A DNA stretch of 64,000 nt from Oegoconia quadripuncta. Lineage: Eukaryota > Arthropoda > Insecta > Lepidoptera > Autostichidae. Both the position numbers and the translations under genes were made by a program. Shown one piece after another: positions 54,550-64,000 of this stretch. The DNA is taken from positions 22,508,865 through 22,572,864 of the forward strand of contig OX438750.1 of NCBI GenBank assembly GCA_949316235.1, read 5' to 3'. Under the pieces are notes generated by a model, which saw nothing but the letters and a program-made list of their open reading frames with translations, did not search any database and had not been told where the DNA came from. The first letter of the stretch is position 1. Each line of letters opens with the position of its first letter.

Positions 54550-54890
54550 ATAACCGCCTCCGTGGCTCGAAATAAACAATATGAGTTTTGCAAATCAGAG
54601 GACGCGGGTTCGATTCCCATCGGGATATTTTTTTGTTCAAAAAAAGTTAAAGTTTTTCGCCAAACTGTATTTAACCTGTAATTCTACTGCAATTATTTTA
54701 CATAACATATTACTTACTCGGTTTGGTTAGGACATTTTTAAATGTCTGCTTGGCTAGCCCCCCTTATCCCCTTATACCCCACCTTATCTAAGTCTGCCAC
54801 CAAGCAGCAATGTTTATAGCATTGGTGTGTTCCTGCTGTTTGAGATAAAGCAGTCAGTTCCCCAAATAAATCCGGTTCCGAGTGTATAAA
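54550..54890 (+). mobile_element. SINE-M, full-length but diverged
   Basis: Head ACCGCCTCCGTGGCTCGAAA, B box GGTTCGATTCCC, an AT-rich insertion of about 90 bp after it, body TTTTTAAATGTCTGCTTGGC, AAGCAGCAATG, and a shortened end. Confidence 0.75.
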
Positions 54891-55383
54891 AAAATGTTTC
54901 TATATATTTTTCTAGATATGAACAAAGATTAGGTAGAAAGTTAAAAATTTTCTAGTGTCCATTTTAAGGAGTTCTTACATGTCTCAGAATTGCTCCGCAA
55001 GTGAGCTGGTTAACGAAGCCAACAATAGTTATTTAGGTGTCTAAAGTAATAATAAACCTCGGCATTACTTGTATATGATTTCATTAAAAGGTTTTCAAAC
55101 AGAAGCAACACCTAAAATATTTATGTAGATCCAGAAATAGCTGTGACGCAGTTGGTGAGAGGACTTATGCTTGAAAGGGTAAATATGAACGTTACCTAAT
55201 AAGTAACAAAATGTATAAAGCAAGTAACTCATTTACACTACTTCAAGTTATATAATGGGCATCGCAAAACATCACAATCGTACAACATTACAAAAACAAT
55301 TGTCAAAAAGTAATGTATCTACCTGCTGCAATATTTGTACCTGTTTGTAAAATATAGTAGCAATTCATCTGAACTTGACTGAC
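54891..55383. other. no recognisable feature
   Basis: AT-rich; nothing identified. Confidence 0.4.
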
Positions 55384-55720
55384 GATTGTATAGCGCCTTC
55401 GAATAAAGGTTGCGGTTCGAATTTCGCTTTAAATATTGTGTGATGAATACTAACATTAATTATTCCCAAGTTTTGCGAATTAGATAAATTTACCTATATA
55501 TATTTTTTATATTCCTTCTTATGATTAACTGGATACGCGTTTGATCACAATCTCACCTGATGGGAAGTGACGATGTGGTCGAAGATAAAGCATGCAATCA
55601 CAGTAGATGATCCCAAAGACTGATGCCGGATGTATGCTTGTCCCTTATTTAATATCCATAGCAGGCTTTGCTTAGTTTGGGATTAGACAATTGGATTAAG
55701 TGTCCAAAAGAAAAAAAATC
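55384..55720 (+). mobile_element. SINE-B split by an antisense LINE end
   Basis: 5' part at 55400-55490 (GGTTGCGGTTCGAATTTCGC, TGTGTGATGAATACTAACAT), 3' part at 55650-55715 (TTAATATCCATAGCAGGCTT, GCTTAGTTTGGGATTAGACA, AAGTGTCC). The two halves join in normal SINE order once the LINE piece is removed. Confidence 0.7.
55513..55632 (-). repeat. LINE 3' end (family of 9.7 kb), inserted in SINE-B
   Basis: CTTATGATTAACTGGATACG, TTTGATCACAATCTCACCTG, ATGGGAAGTGACGATGTGGT: the complement of the end seen at 10.0 and 44.6 kb, with an internal deletion. Confidence 0.8.
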
Positions 55721-56137
55721 ACACATTGTTATGTGATGTTTCACCGCCTAATGTGGCAGAGTGGAACAGTCTACTCTTGCTAGGAGAAGATTGAGAAGGC
55801 ATTGGCATTAAATAGTGTTCCTGTTCTGTTCCAATAGTAATTGATGGAACTTGTGTCATACAAATAGCAACCTGACATGGTTCCAAACCGAACTTCCTAA
55901 AAATATTAGCGAAAGATTACCAGTGATCCACATAAACACGAGTATATATACACTGACAGTGGACAGTATTTGTTGCTAGAACCGACAGACGTGATAGTGC
56001 ACAAATTGTATGTCCAATACCAGTGGACGGAGATAGACATGCTGATGAATGACACGTGAACAAGCAATGTATGTAGAAATGTTAAGGCTCGTCCACACGG
56101 GAACTTTTTTATATCCACACATTGTTTATAAAATGAT

Positions 56138-56262
56138 TTTTTTTATGCACAACGGGTTGGTACTTGACCTCAATCACACCTGATGTTAAGTGAAGATGAG
56201 GTCGAAGGTGGAAGCGTACTAACCCGGAAACCCCAACACGTTTGAGGGACTCGCTATGACTA
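56138..56262 (-). mobile_element. SINE-M 3' fragment
   Basis: TTTTTTATGCACAACGGGTT, GGTACTTGACCTCAATCACA, GTCGAAGGTGGAAGCGTACT, GGAAACCCCAACACG. Cut where the SINE body would continue. Confidence 0.85.
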
Positions 56263-56626
56263 TGGCTATGATGGCTGGGATGATGGTTCGCAAAAGGAGA
56301 ATTTGTTAGATGAGATGAAAACCATCACAAAGCCAACTGTGCCCAACATTAATTTGATCCTATACCGATCATAAACTATTGCTACCCTCAAAGTCTTTAT
56401 CTTTGTCGGAGGTTTAATTAAAACTCGAAGGGGCGCGGACTTTTAACGAACTTGTGCGGTTTTATTCACGAACAGGAAAATTGTGGCGATAGTTTAGTTT
56501 TGGAGACTACGTCGGGAAAGTTGTCAATTTAGATACTGGTCGATTTTCCTGTATCAAGGTTTAATGCATCGTCGAAAGGGGTTTATATTAGGGGACCAAC
56601 CACCATTGATTTATATGCTACCTATT
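56263..56626. other. no recognisable feature
   Basis: Contains a D-like ATCTTTGTCGGAGGTTTAAT at about 56399; otherwise nothing identified. Confidence 0.4.
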
Positions 56627-56856
56627 AGCTTTCCGCCCGCAGCTTAGCCTGCGTGGAATAACTTTATCGCGGAAATTTGTGTATCCTGCGGGAACTACTC
56701 ACTTTAACGGGATAAAAAATATCCTATGTCTTAATCCAGGGTATATTCTATCTGTATACCGAATTTCATCCAAATCCGTTCATCTGTTTCGCCGTGATTG
56801 AGCAACAAATAAACAAACAAACATTCAAAGTTTCGCATTTATAATATTAGTTGGAT
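56627..56856 (+). repeat. family S repeat, longest copy
   Basis: TTAGCTTTCCGCCCGCAGCT, GGAACTACTCACTTTAACGG, GATAAAAAATATCCTATGTC, TCATCCAAATCCGTTCATCT, TTTCGCATTTATAATATTAG. The TATAATATTAG end is common to all copies. Confidence 0.85.
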
Positions 56857-58355
56857 ATGGTCGTGCCAACGAATATTTTTCGAGCTTTTCTTAGTAGATA
56901 AAACAGCGCCATCTCTTAGAATCCTCGAGAACTGATAGTACTGATGAGAATAAATGGCCAGCGAAACACCAAAAATTTTTTTTAGTCTATGCTCACAGCT
57001 TAAAAAAGTGCAAAAAAATATATGAGTGTTACGAGTAATATATTTGACTTGTTCTAAAGATACTCGCATGTTTTTTGGTCACTTTTCCGTGGTAAGTGTT
57101 GCATTTTTTTACAACATTAATCAGCATTTGATAGGACAGTTCGCGAACGAAGTCGGTGTAAGACTGAGTTCCCATTGGTTCCAAACTCCCGTTTTGATTG
57201 TTGCAACGACCCGGTCCATACGCAGTACATAAGTCTATGGTCACCACACAATCCGCACAACCACACATTGATATACACAGCGACACCTCTGCGAGTAATA
57301 CCTTCACTTGTCCGATTTATATTTTGTAGGATTAGCAGTTAGGTACCTTTCAGTTCACAGATTAGTGCGGCTTCTTGTAAGAAAGAATGGGAAGAAAGGG
57401 ATGGGAATTAGTCGAAGTCTACTTCTTTGTAGTCCACCCCGGGCCACAGATTTGAGAGAAAGGATTGGGTCACACGACCAAATGATTCTGACTCTTATCG
57501 TACCTACATGTCTGAGCCGTTTCACCAGGAGTATTCTGTCCACATATTTCAATTAAATATTGAAAGTTACCCCAGATTCAAGTGTCCAAACTGACCCAAG
57601 ACGATGATGCCAATGTGATTGCCTTACAATAGGGCGATTTACAGGGACTAAATACCTGGTTTAAACCTTTAATCACCTATCTACTTAAGGATCGGCAGTA
57701 GTGCTGGGACTACGGAGTGTTAAACACAAGCAAGGCAACAACCTCGAATTGTTGTTAGAATTTGGAGTCTTAACGTTGGTCTCCGTCTACAAATTCCCTA
57801 ATAAAATCTTTCTAGAGCATCCACTGTGCACTGACCCCTTCTCTGTGTACGTAAGTGACTTCAATAGCTATCACACCTCCTGGGGCATGTAGCGACTTGA
57901 ACATAAAAAGACCCCGAACATTCTAATGATAGGTATGCACTTTTCTACACCTTGCGTCACGCTCATATACACAATTGATGTCAATACAGCACTATTTTGA
58001 CTCCTTCTTCCATCATCGTTGTGAAATCCTGAAACAGTTACTCAAATTCGACATGAAAATCACGAGAAATATGCAACCTTTATTGTAAATAACTGAATTT
58101 TCTGAGGCACAAACAGTTATTCCGAAATTGTACATACTCATATGCTCCGTGGTATACAGTATGTCTTATCTTGTGTAAATCTATAATCCGCTACTATGAT
58201 GGGAAAATATTTCCCACGCGTCTATTACGATTACCTCACGAAAAAAGTCCGCCGAACAATATCGGGGTTTGTTTTGACTCCTTTTCAAAGAGATGTGGAT
58301 TTATTCCTAGGGCACACGCACTAAAGTATAATAAATAACATAGCTCGTAGTAACA
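56857..58355. other. unassigned sequence with incidental open frames
   Basis: Several short frames on both strands (57029-57307, 57308-57556, 57701-57892). None has recognisable motifs or splice support, and overlapping antisense frames argue against coding. Confidence 0.4.
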
Positions 58356-58615
58356 TGATTTACCTTACAAGCTAAATTTAACTGTATTTCTCGTACGATA
58401 ACTATCAAATTTAATTAAAATTAGACTACCAAATGCCAATGCTGCATTTGTCCTTATTTTCTCAATTCAATAAAAATGTAATTCGCATAAACATTTTGAT
58501 TAACTCCAATTTTATTTAGCTTGCAAGGAAAATGTACTTTATACAAATTATCCATAGTTAAATTTATAGTTATCATACGAGAAATACGGTTGAATTTGAC
58601 TTGTACGGAAAATCA
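58356..58615. mobile_element. fold-back element with 60-bp inverted arms
   Basis: Arms about 58356-58416 and 58556-58615 are inverted copies with roughly 85% identity (GTATTTCTCGTA, GATAACTAT, TACAAG, AAATTTAA). The 140-bp centre is AT-rich and non-coding. MITE-like. Confidence 0.7.
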
Positions 58616-58749
58616 AAGTATTCTCCAATCGATGCTTATGTCCAACGGTGGGATTCTATCGACTGTTGCATGTGTGATGTCTGGTATATAACATGATTCG
58701 GCCTATCGTCTACTATATATTTTTTTATAATATAATATACCTAATAATA

Positions 58750-59325
58750 TCCTTGAAACATTTACACGGCGCCATCTATTTTTACACAACGCAACTATTC
58801 TATTATCACTACCAGATGGTTGATATACATATTACACAAAATATGCCGGTCTCAGTGGAGATCACCTATTTGCGCCGTTTGGTGTAGAAACGCTTGGGTC
58901 GTGGGGACCGGGTGCTCACACTTTTTTTAGGGAGTTATCTGAGCGTCTGGTTGATGCATCCCACGATCGGAGGGCTGGCCAATACCAAAGAAACAGCCTT
59001 GCAATACAGCGAGGCAACGCGGCCAGTCTTCTGGGTACCATTCCACCAACCAGAGACTTGGGGCTAGTTTTTTATTTGTGATTTTTTAATATAATTAATT
59101 GTATAATTATTGTTAATATTAGTTAAATAAAAGTGATTGTCATTAAAAGTAAAATATACTCTACACAAATACATTGCATTTTTTTTGTAAATGATTTCAT
59201 AAATATAATGAAAAGAAACTCGGGTACACGTGTCCGTATCCGTATTCATTATACGCATCAAGCGTATACGCGTATACTTCTAGCGGGATACGAACCCGCG
59301 ATCTTTTGGTATAACAACAACTATT
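58750..59325 (-). mobile_element. SINE-A interrupted by a LINE fragment
   Basis: The 3' part is at 58750-58840 (GGCGCCATCTATTTTTACAC, ACCAGATGGTTGATATACAT). The 5' part is at about 59150-59325 (TTTTTTTGTAAATGATTTC, CGGGTACACGTGTCCGTATC, AGCGGGATACGAACCCGCGA with an altered B box). Similar 15-bp strings (ATATTACACAAAATA / ATACTCTACACAAATA) flank the intervening piece and could be a target-site duplication. Confidence 0.6.
58885..59062 (+). pseudogene. LINE polyprotein C-terminal fragment
   Basis: From 58890 one frame reads TLGSWGPGAHTFFRELSERL, VDASHDRRAGQYQRNSLAIQ and RGNAASLLGTI. This is the segment downstream of RT in a LINE type also present at 7.0-7.3 kb. Five to six residues are missing between GQY and SLAIQ compared with what I expect for the family. 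No RT domain. Confidence 0.6.
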
Positions 59326-60884
59326 CTGGAGCGGCCCTGATGCAAATTTGAAAATTGCTAATATCCAAAAATAATTGTCACATACGCATTAACTCTGCAG
59401 AAGTTCACTGCTAAGCCACTCCACCCCCAGCTCCTTATTTAAAAATTGGATGATGACTTGTTTTGTACCTGCAAATGCATACGTCACGGACAGTAAACCA
59501 CCTCCAGCGTATTTCACGGCTCGTTGCGTCACGAACGGAATCTCAGTGGCAGACCGTTGAGCAACAGTCAGTTAATTGTAGTGTATGAGCTGCTTAAGGG
59601 GGAGCCTTATTGTGTGTGGGAATATTTAATACCAGCGTGATGCTATAAGGTAGTGTAAATAGGACGTGGGAATCGGAAGGACGTAAGGTGACTGTTAAAC
59701 CTAGAATCTAAAGCTTTTTGGGAAGTCAGGTCCCCTTATGGTTAAACCTAACTAGTTTTCATGCAAACTATAATCAGCCACATTTAAAAAATATGTGATA
59801 TTTTCTGTATTTTAGTAGGTATAACAGGAGATTAAAACAAAACGGCTCAACTGATTTTGATAAAACATGTCTAAGAATCACCGTTAGAAAGTCACCTTTC
59901 AAATAAAAAGAAATCGGTTCACTCGTTTATTTATTTATTTATTGTAACTGCAACATGTACACAATACTTATGCTAATAACAGTAATTATAGTATAGTACT
60001 CATGCACATACCCTGTCAGGGTGAAGCAGCGGTCAGAGGACGTCCTGTCTAATTTATTTACCTACTATACAATTTTTGTGTAATCTCGCAATTTATTTAT
60101 TTTATTTATTTCCCTTTTGAAGAACCAACAACAAAAATGAAGTATTTGTGAGATAATTTAATAATGCTATATTATGTGCGAGTTATCAGATTATTATTAT
60201 AAGAATTACAGTTTATATATTTTTGATATTTACGTTTTCCGTTAGTAAATGAATGAATTGAATTGTTATTATTTAATTATTTATTATTGTCAATATGTGA
60301 TTGTTTTTTATTTTAATTATGAAGTATTTATTATTATCAAATTAATTATTATCTTTATAATTACATAATCTATTATTATTAAGTTGTTTTATATCATGTC
60401 ATTGTTATCTAATCATTTAAATTGGCTTTTTTATTTAATTTTTTTAATTTTTGTTACATTTTTCTGGGATGAAGAAGCCTGCAACTCCTTATCGTTCATA
60501 AATTTATCGATTTCATAGTAACATTTATTTATTAACAAACATTTTAGTTTGTTTTTAAATGTTTTGTCATCTTCAATCGTTTTCAAGTATTCAGGTATTT
60601 TGTTACAGATAATATATAATATAATAATATATGCATCTGTATAGTGGGCTGTTTCTAACTCGTTTAAGACCTACAGTACCGCAGACACAGACATACACAC
60701 ACATAGCGGTCAATTTTTTTGCGTCGGAGGTTACAAATTGCAGTTAGATATATTCTGCCTTTGGAAGAGTGAAAATATTATTAGGTACATAAGTACTCAG
60801 TTAAACAAATGAACATATAGTATTCACATTACAACAATATACAAAAGGAAAGTAGGTACTTAATAATAACGTCTTATCATCATC
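59326..60884. other. no gene; one D-family trace
   Basis: 59835-59925 has AAACGGCTCAACTGATTTTG and AAGAAATCGGTTCACTCG (D/S-type). At 60705-60735 a weak D end. 60030-60480 is very AT-rich, with many TTATTA stretches. No coding signal. Confidence 0.45.
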
Positions 60885-60985
60885 ATCGGCCCGTAAACAT
60901 CCCACTGCAGGAATATAGGCCTTCCCTCATATAATGAGGGCCATTGGCCACCACGCTGACCCAATGCGGGTTGGCTTAGGTAGTT
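60885..60985 (-). repeat. RTE-type LINE 3' end fragment
   Basis: TCATCATCATCGGCCCGTAA, GCAGGAATATAGGCCTTCCC, GGCCACCACGCTGACCCAAT: complement of the fragment at 32.74 kb. An (AAT)n tract follows at about 61002-61018. Confidence 0.7.
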
Positions 60986-61119
60986 TGTTTCATGTCATAT
61001 TAATAATAATAATAATAAAAATTATTTATTGCCTTAGTTACTATTTAACTTAATGCTATTGACATAGTAAGAATTTTGAATAGTCAAGGTAAAAGGGAGT
61101 GACATCAGCTTTGCTGTAC

Positions 61120-61385
61120 CGGGATATTATCTTATAATATGAAACAAAGGTGCTAGAACTAACCCGTCTCTTCCCGTGGGCTTCATAAAAGACGGCTAAG
61201 GGACTTTCTACCAAAATCATCAATACATTTGCACGTCTCAACGGCGATGGGCTCACTCCCTGTCACGTGTGATTTTCTCTAGGTATATTTCATAAGGTGA
61301 ACTGTGGATGTTGTTTCAATCATTATTGTTTGGGATATATCTGACCACCCCATTTGGGATAAAGGTCGAGACTGAATGTACTTTT
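61120..61385 (+). repeat. family G repeat
   Basis: AACCCGTCTCTTCCCGTGGG, TTCATAAAAGACGGCTAAGG, GGCGATGGGCTCACTCCCTG, CTGACCACCCCATTTGGGAT. Confidence 0.7.
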
Positions 61386-61524
61386 ATACATAAAAGAAAC
61401 AAACACATACAATAATATTTAATTCCCATTCTATTAAATTGCCCCGTAAACGAGAGAAATCTTACAAAAATCCATATTACTTGCTGTAAGTATAATTTAA
61501 ATTTACAAGTATTGTAGTGGAGTT

Positions 61525-61640
61525 TACTGCAAAGATCGCCTATTTTAGCCATCTTTGAGCGCACCAGCGCCAAACCGATTAGGAGTCGAAGTGCGTGGTC
61601 GCCATGGCCGAAATCGGTCGGAAGCATCATTCATCATAAT
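61525..61640 (-). repeat. dispersed repeat with GACCGATTTCGGCCATGGCG
   Basis: On the minus strand CCGACCGATTTCGGCCATGG, CGACCACGCACTTCG and ATCGGTTTGGCGCTGGTGCG. This resembles a very common lepidopteran dispersed repeat (recognition). The overlapping minus frame (61316-61630) is not a gene. Confidence 0.55.
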
Positions 61641-62605
61641 GTCAAGCAAAATATCGTCATTTTTCTCTAACGTACAAATGTTGGGTAAAGGGACAATCTT
61701 AAACTTAGAGAAATGTGGATAATCTCTTGTAATGAATTGTTCGAACAACGCATACAGTAGTCCACTAAGAATATACTTTTAAGTTCCTATAATTTTAAAA
61801 GCCGTGATTTTTTGCACACGGATAGAGTAAAAAAAAATTGTAACAAATCGGTAGCTTGCTTCAGATATAATATATAGATATTTATTAATAACCCAGACTG
61901 TATGATTAAAATTATCACCATGAATTTCATTGCGTCAGAGAATATACTTAGATTAGTACCCCTGTAACTATTTTCAAAAAAATCGATCAATAACTTCTTT
62001 ACGTGTATGAAAAATTTCACCGAGGGCAAATATCACGATTCAATATTTTTAGAAAATAAAAAGTAGCTCCTGATTATTTCTTTAGAAAATTGTTTAGGAG
62101 ATCTTAGCATCTTCTACAACGCAATGAAGTTCACAGGGGTAACTTTAATTTAATATTGCAGGTTCTATAACTGAGTACCTAAAACAAGCTACAGAATTGT
62201 TAGAAAACATTTTTATTTAATTACTGATGGGTACTCTATTCTTTTACAAAAAATCAGGAACCTTAAAATTATAGGAAGTTACATCATTAAAACTGCGTAT
62301 TTTTACTGGACTATGGGTACTTTAGGAGCGCGTGTTGGACACCCTATCACAGAAACCATCGAGCAGGTATACCCTTAACATTACGCTAGTATAATTGAGT
62401 AAATGACGCATCAATAAGCTCTTATTGATCGATAACTTGATTATGGTTTCGGATTTGTAACTCGTACCTAATTGTTGGTGTATTTTAATAACCGTTTACT
62501 AAAGCAGTTATCGTCGTATGATGGATTATTTCACGACTTACTGCAAGTCAAAGAATTCTAAATGATTGCTTACCTATTCAGAAATGCATAAACTAAGCAG
62601 AGTAT
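61641..62605. other. no recognisable feature
   Basis: AT-rich; nothing identified. Confidence 0.4.
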
Positions 62606-62648
62606 AAGAGGGTTCCTTCCGTCCAGTGGCTAAATTGTGGATAAATTG

Positions 62649-62885
62649 ACGACCGAATGGTGTAGTGGATAGTGACCCTGTCAGCGAAACTAACGGTTGC
62701 GGGTTCGAATCCCGCGACGGGTAAAATGTTTGTGTGATGAATATGAACATTTATTCCTGAGTCATGGATGTTTATATACATATTTATGTATGTTTATCCG
62801 TTATCTAGTATCCATAGTACAAGCTTTACTTAGTTTGGGACTAGATGATTGGTGTAAGTGTCCGAAATATTTATTTATTATTAAT
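62649..62885 (+). mobile_element. SINE-B, full-length copy
   Basis: GACGACCGAATGGTGTAGTG, B box GGTTCGAATCCC, TGTTTGTGTGATGAATATGA, TCCGTTATCTAGTATCCATA, CTTAGTTTGGGACTAGATGA, TGTCCGAAATATTTATTTAT. It is preceded at 62606-62645 by a short repeat, AGAGGGTTCCTTCCGTCCAG, shared with 28.57 kb and (inverted) 63.6 kb. Confidence 0.9.
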
Positions 62886-62914
62886 TAAGATTTCTTTTTA
62901 AATCTAACTAGTCT

Positions 62915-63112
62915 AACTAGCGAAAGTTTGGATGCTTGTTTGTTGCTCAATCACGGCGAACCGGATGAACGGATTTGGATGAAATTTGGTATACCTATAG
63001 GTAGAACATACCCTGCATTAAAACATAGGATATTTTTTATCTCGATAAAGTACAAACAAATTTCCGCTATAAAGCTATTACACGTATAGGCGAAGTCACG
63101 GGCGGAAAGCCA
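62915..63112 (-). repeat. family S repeat, minus orientation
   Basis: TTGCTCAATCACGGCGAACC, GGATGAACGGATTTGGATGA, AAACATAGGATATTTTTTAT, GGCGAAGTCACGGGCGGAAA. Confidence 0.8.
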
Positions 63113-63189
63113 GTACAAAATAAATTATACACAAACACTACCAAACCTCTAGTCTTGGAAATTAAACTGCTAAACTTTTTCTCGTTTTC

Positions 63190-63445
63190 TGTATCAGAAG
63201 GAAATATTTATATTTAATTTATTTTATTTAATATTTCATTATTTTTTTAATTTCTATTTATTTAATTTAATTTAATATTTTATTTTTTATTTAAATATTT
63301 ATTTAGTTTATTTAATATTTTTATTTTATTTATTTTTATTTTTAATTTTATTTAATATTTTTATTTATTTTATTTATTTATTTTTATTTTATGTTTATTT
63401 CATTTATTTTAATTTTTTTAGTTTATTTATAGTTATTTATTGTTT
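63190..63445. repeat. low-complexity TTTA/ATTT tract
   Basis: About 250 bp almost entirely of TTTATTTAATTTATT-type units, an expanded AT simple repeat. Confidence 0.85.
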
Positions 63446-64000
63446 TGCTTTTTCAAGACTTTGTTTATTAAATACAGTGGATTCCCGGTTGGCTTTTAAG
63501 CTTCTCGAGTGTATGTCAGAGCGATGTTTTTTTATGTATTCTGTATTTAAAAAGAAATCTTAAATTATCTAAGGAGATGCCACTACTGAACGGAATAAAC
63601 CCTCTTACTATTTCATTCAAAAATAATACAAATTAGAGTGGGTAAACTATAAAATTGATTTCTCTATTGACGTGTACAATCAGGTCCTACAACGCGCTAT
63701 CGAAATTTTCTCATCGTTAGCGTAAAAAGATCTCTAAAGTTGACTTAATTGGAGTCCGTGTATACTCAGGAGGACAGTATTGGAAGGTATCTGTGTTAAT
63801 TACCTACCTATAACCTTTGCTATGCGAAAGTCCGATCGTGTGTCGCCCTTACGAGGCCAGCCTAAGTTTTGTAGTGTCTGTGTGTTTGTGAGTGTGACTG
63901 TTGTGTTACTTTGCTCGGACGACACCACTGAGTATACAATTTGACTTGATCTTTTGCAGAGAAAAGTAGCGTACCTCACCTACTAATCATTCGATTCCAT
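63446..64000. other. unassigned sequence at the window edge
   Basis: 63541-63612 contains CTGTATTTAAAAAGAAATCT and the complement of the AGAGGGTTTATTCCGT repeat, related to 28.57-28.64 kb. From 63800 on the sequence is less AT-rich and includes a good acceptor-like TTGATCTTTTGCAG at about 63947-63960, but the window ends too soon to judge an exon. Confidence 0.35.

Noticed and set aside
57029..57556. Overlapping sense and antisense frames around 57.0-57.6 kb
   Set aside because: Both strands are open at once, with no domains, splice support or conservation evidence.
61316..61630. 104-codon minus frame
   Set aside because: It runs across a family G end and a separate common dispersed repeat, so it cannot be a single conserved gene.

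Overview
The window reads as non-coding, repeat-rich insect nuclear DNA, most probably from a butterfly or moth. The base composition is AT-rich, no long intact gene is visible, and most recognisable sequence is decayed retrotransposon. The assignment to Lepidoptera rests on remembered resemblance to repeats common in that order: tRNA-derived SINEs, RTE/CR1/Jockey-type LINE ends, elements ending in TATAATATTAG, and repeats carrying an ACGACGGGTGTT-type motif. No database search was run.

I use working names for repeat families. SINE-A and SINE-B are two related tRNA-headed subfamilies with the same 5' half and homologous but diverged tails. SINE-M is a separate tRNA-headed SINE of about 330 bp ending in TTGTGCATAAAAA. 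R and Q are two LINE 3'-end families. S is the family ending in TATAATATTAG. D is the family with the ACGACGGGTGTT-type motif. G contains CCCGTGGGTGTCGTAAAAG. Z contains a long hairpin.

Layout. 0-12 kb: LINE fragments (0.3, 3.8, 7.0, 9.7 kb), one full SINE-A, an unusual element of degenerate short repeats at 8.5-9.1 kb, and two strong palindromes. 12-13 kb: the best candidate for a host coding exon, a terminal exon at 12.42-12.54 kb followed by two AATAAA signals. 13-25 kb: SINEs, including two head-to-head SINE-M copies at 16.1-16.9 kb, LINE tails and a 5S-rRNA-like SINE at 20.6-21.0 kb. 26-27.3 kb: the best preserved LINE, which is 5' truncated and frameshifted. 27.3-30.3 kb and 33.2-34.4 kb: repeat-poor blocks. 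35.8-37.8 kb: a three-copy tandem array of about 241 bp, an open frame with 23-residue repeats like the STPR domain, and a Mutator-like transposase remnant joined to a mariner remnant. 38-64 kb: SINE-dominated sequence with several nested insertions and fold-back elements.

No gene can be assigned a cellular pathway here. The coding-like pieces are transposon remnants, apart from the unassigned candidate exon. The main interest lies in repeat architecture: nested and chimeric insertions, palindromes, and the STPR-like open frame. I found no convincing new functional system.
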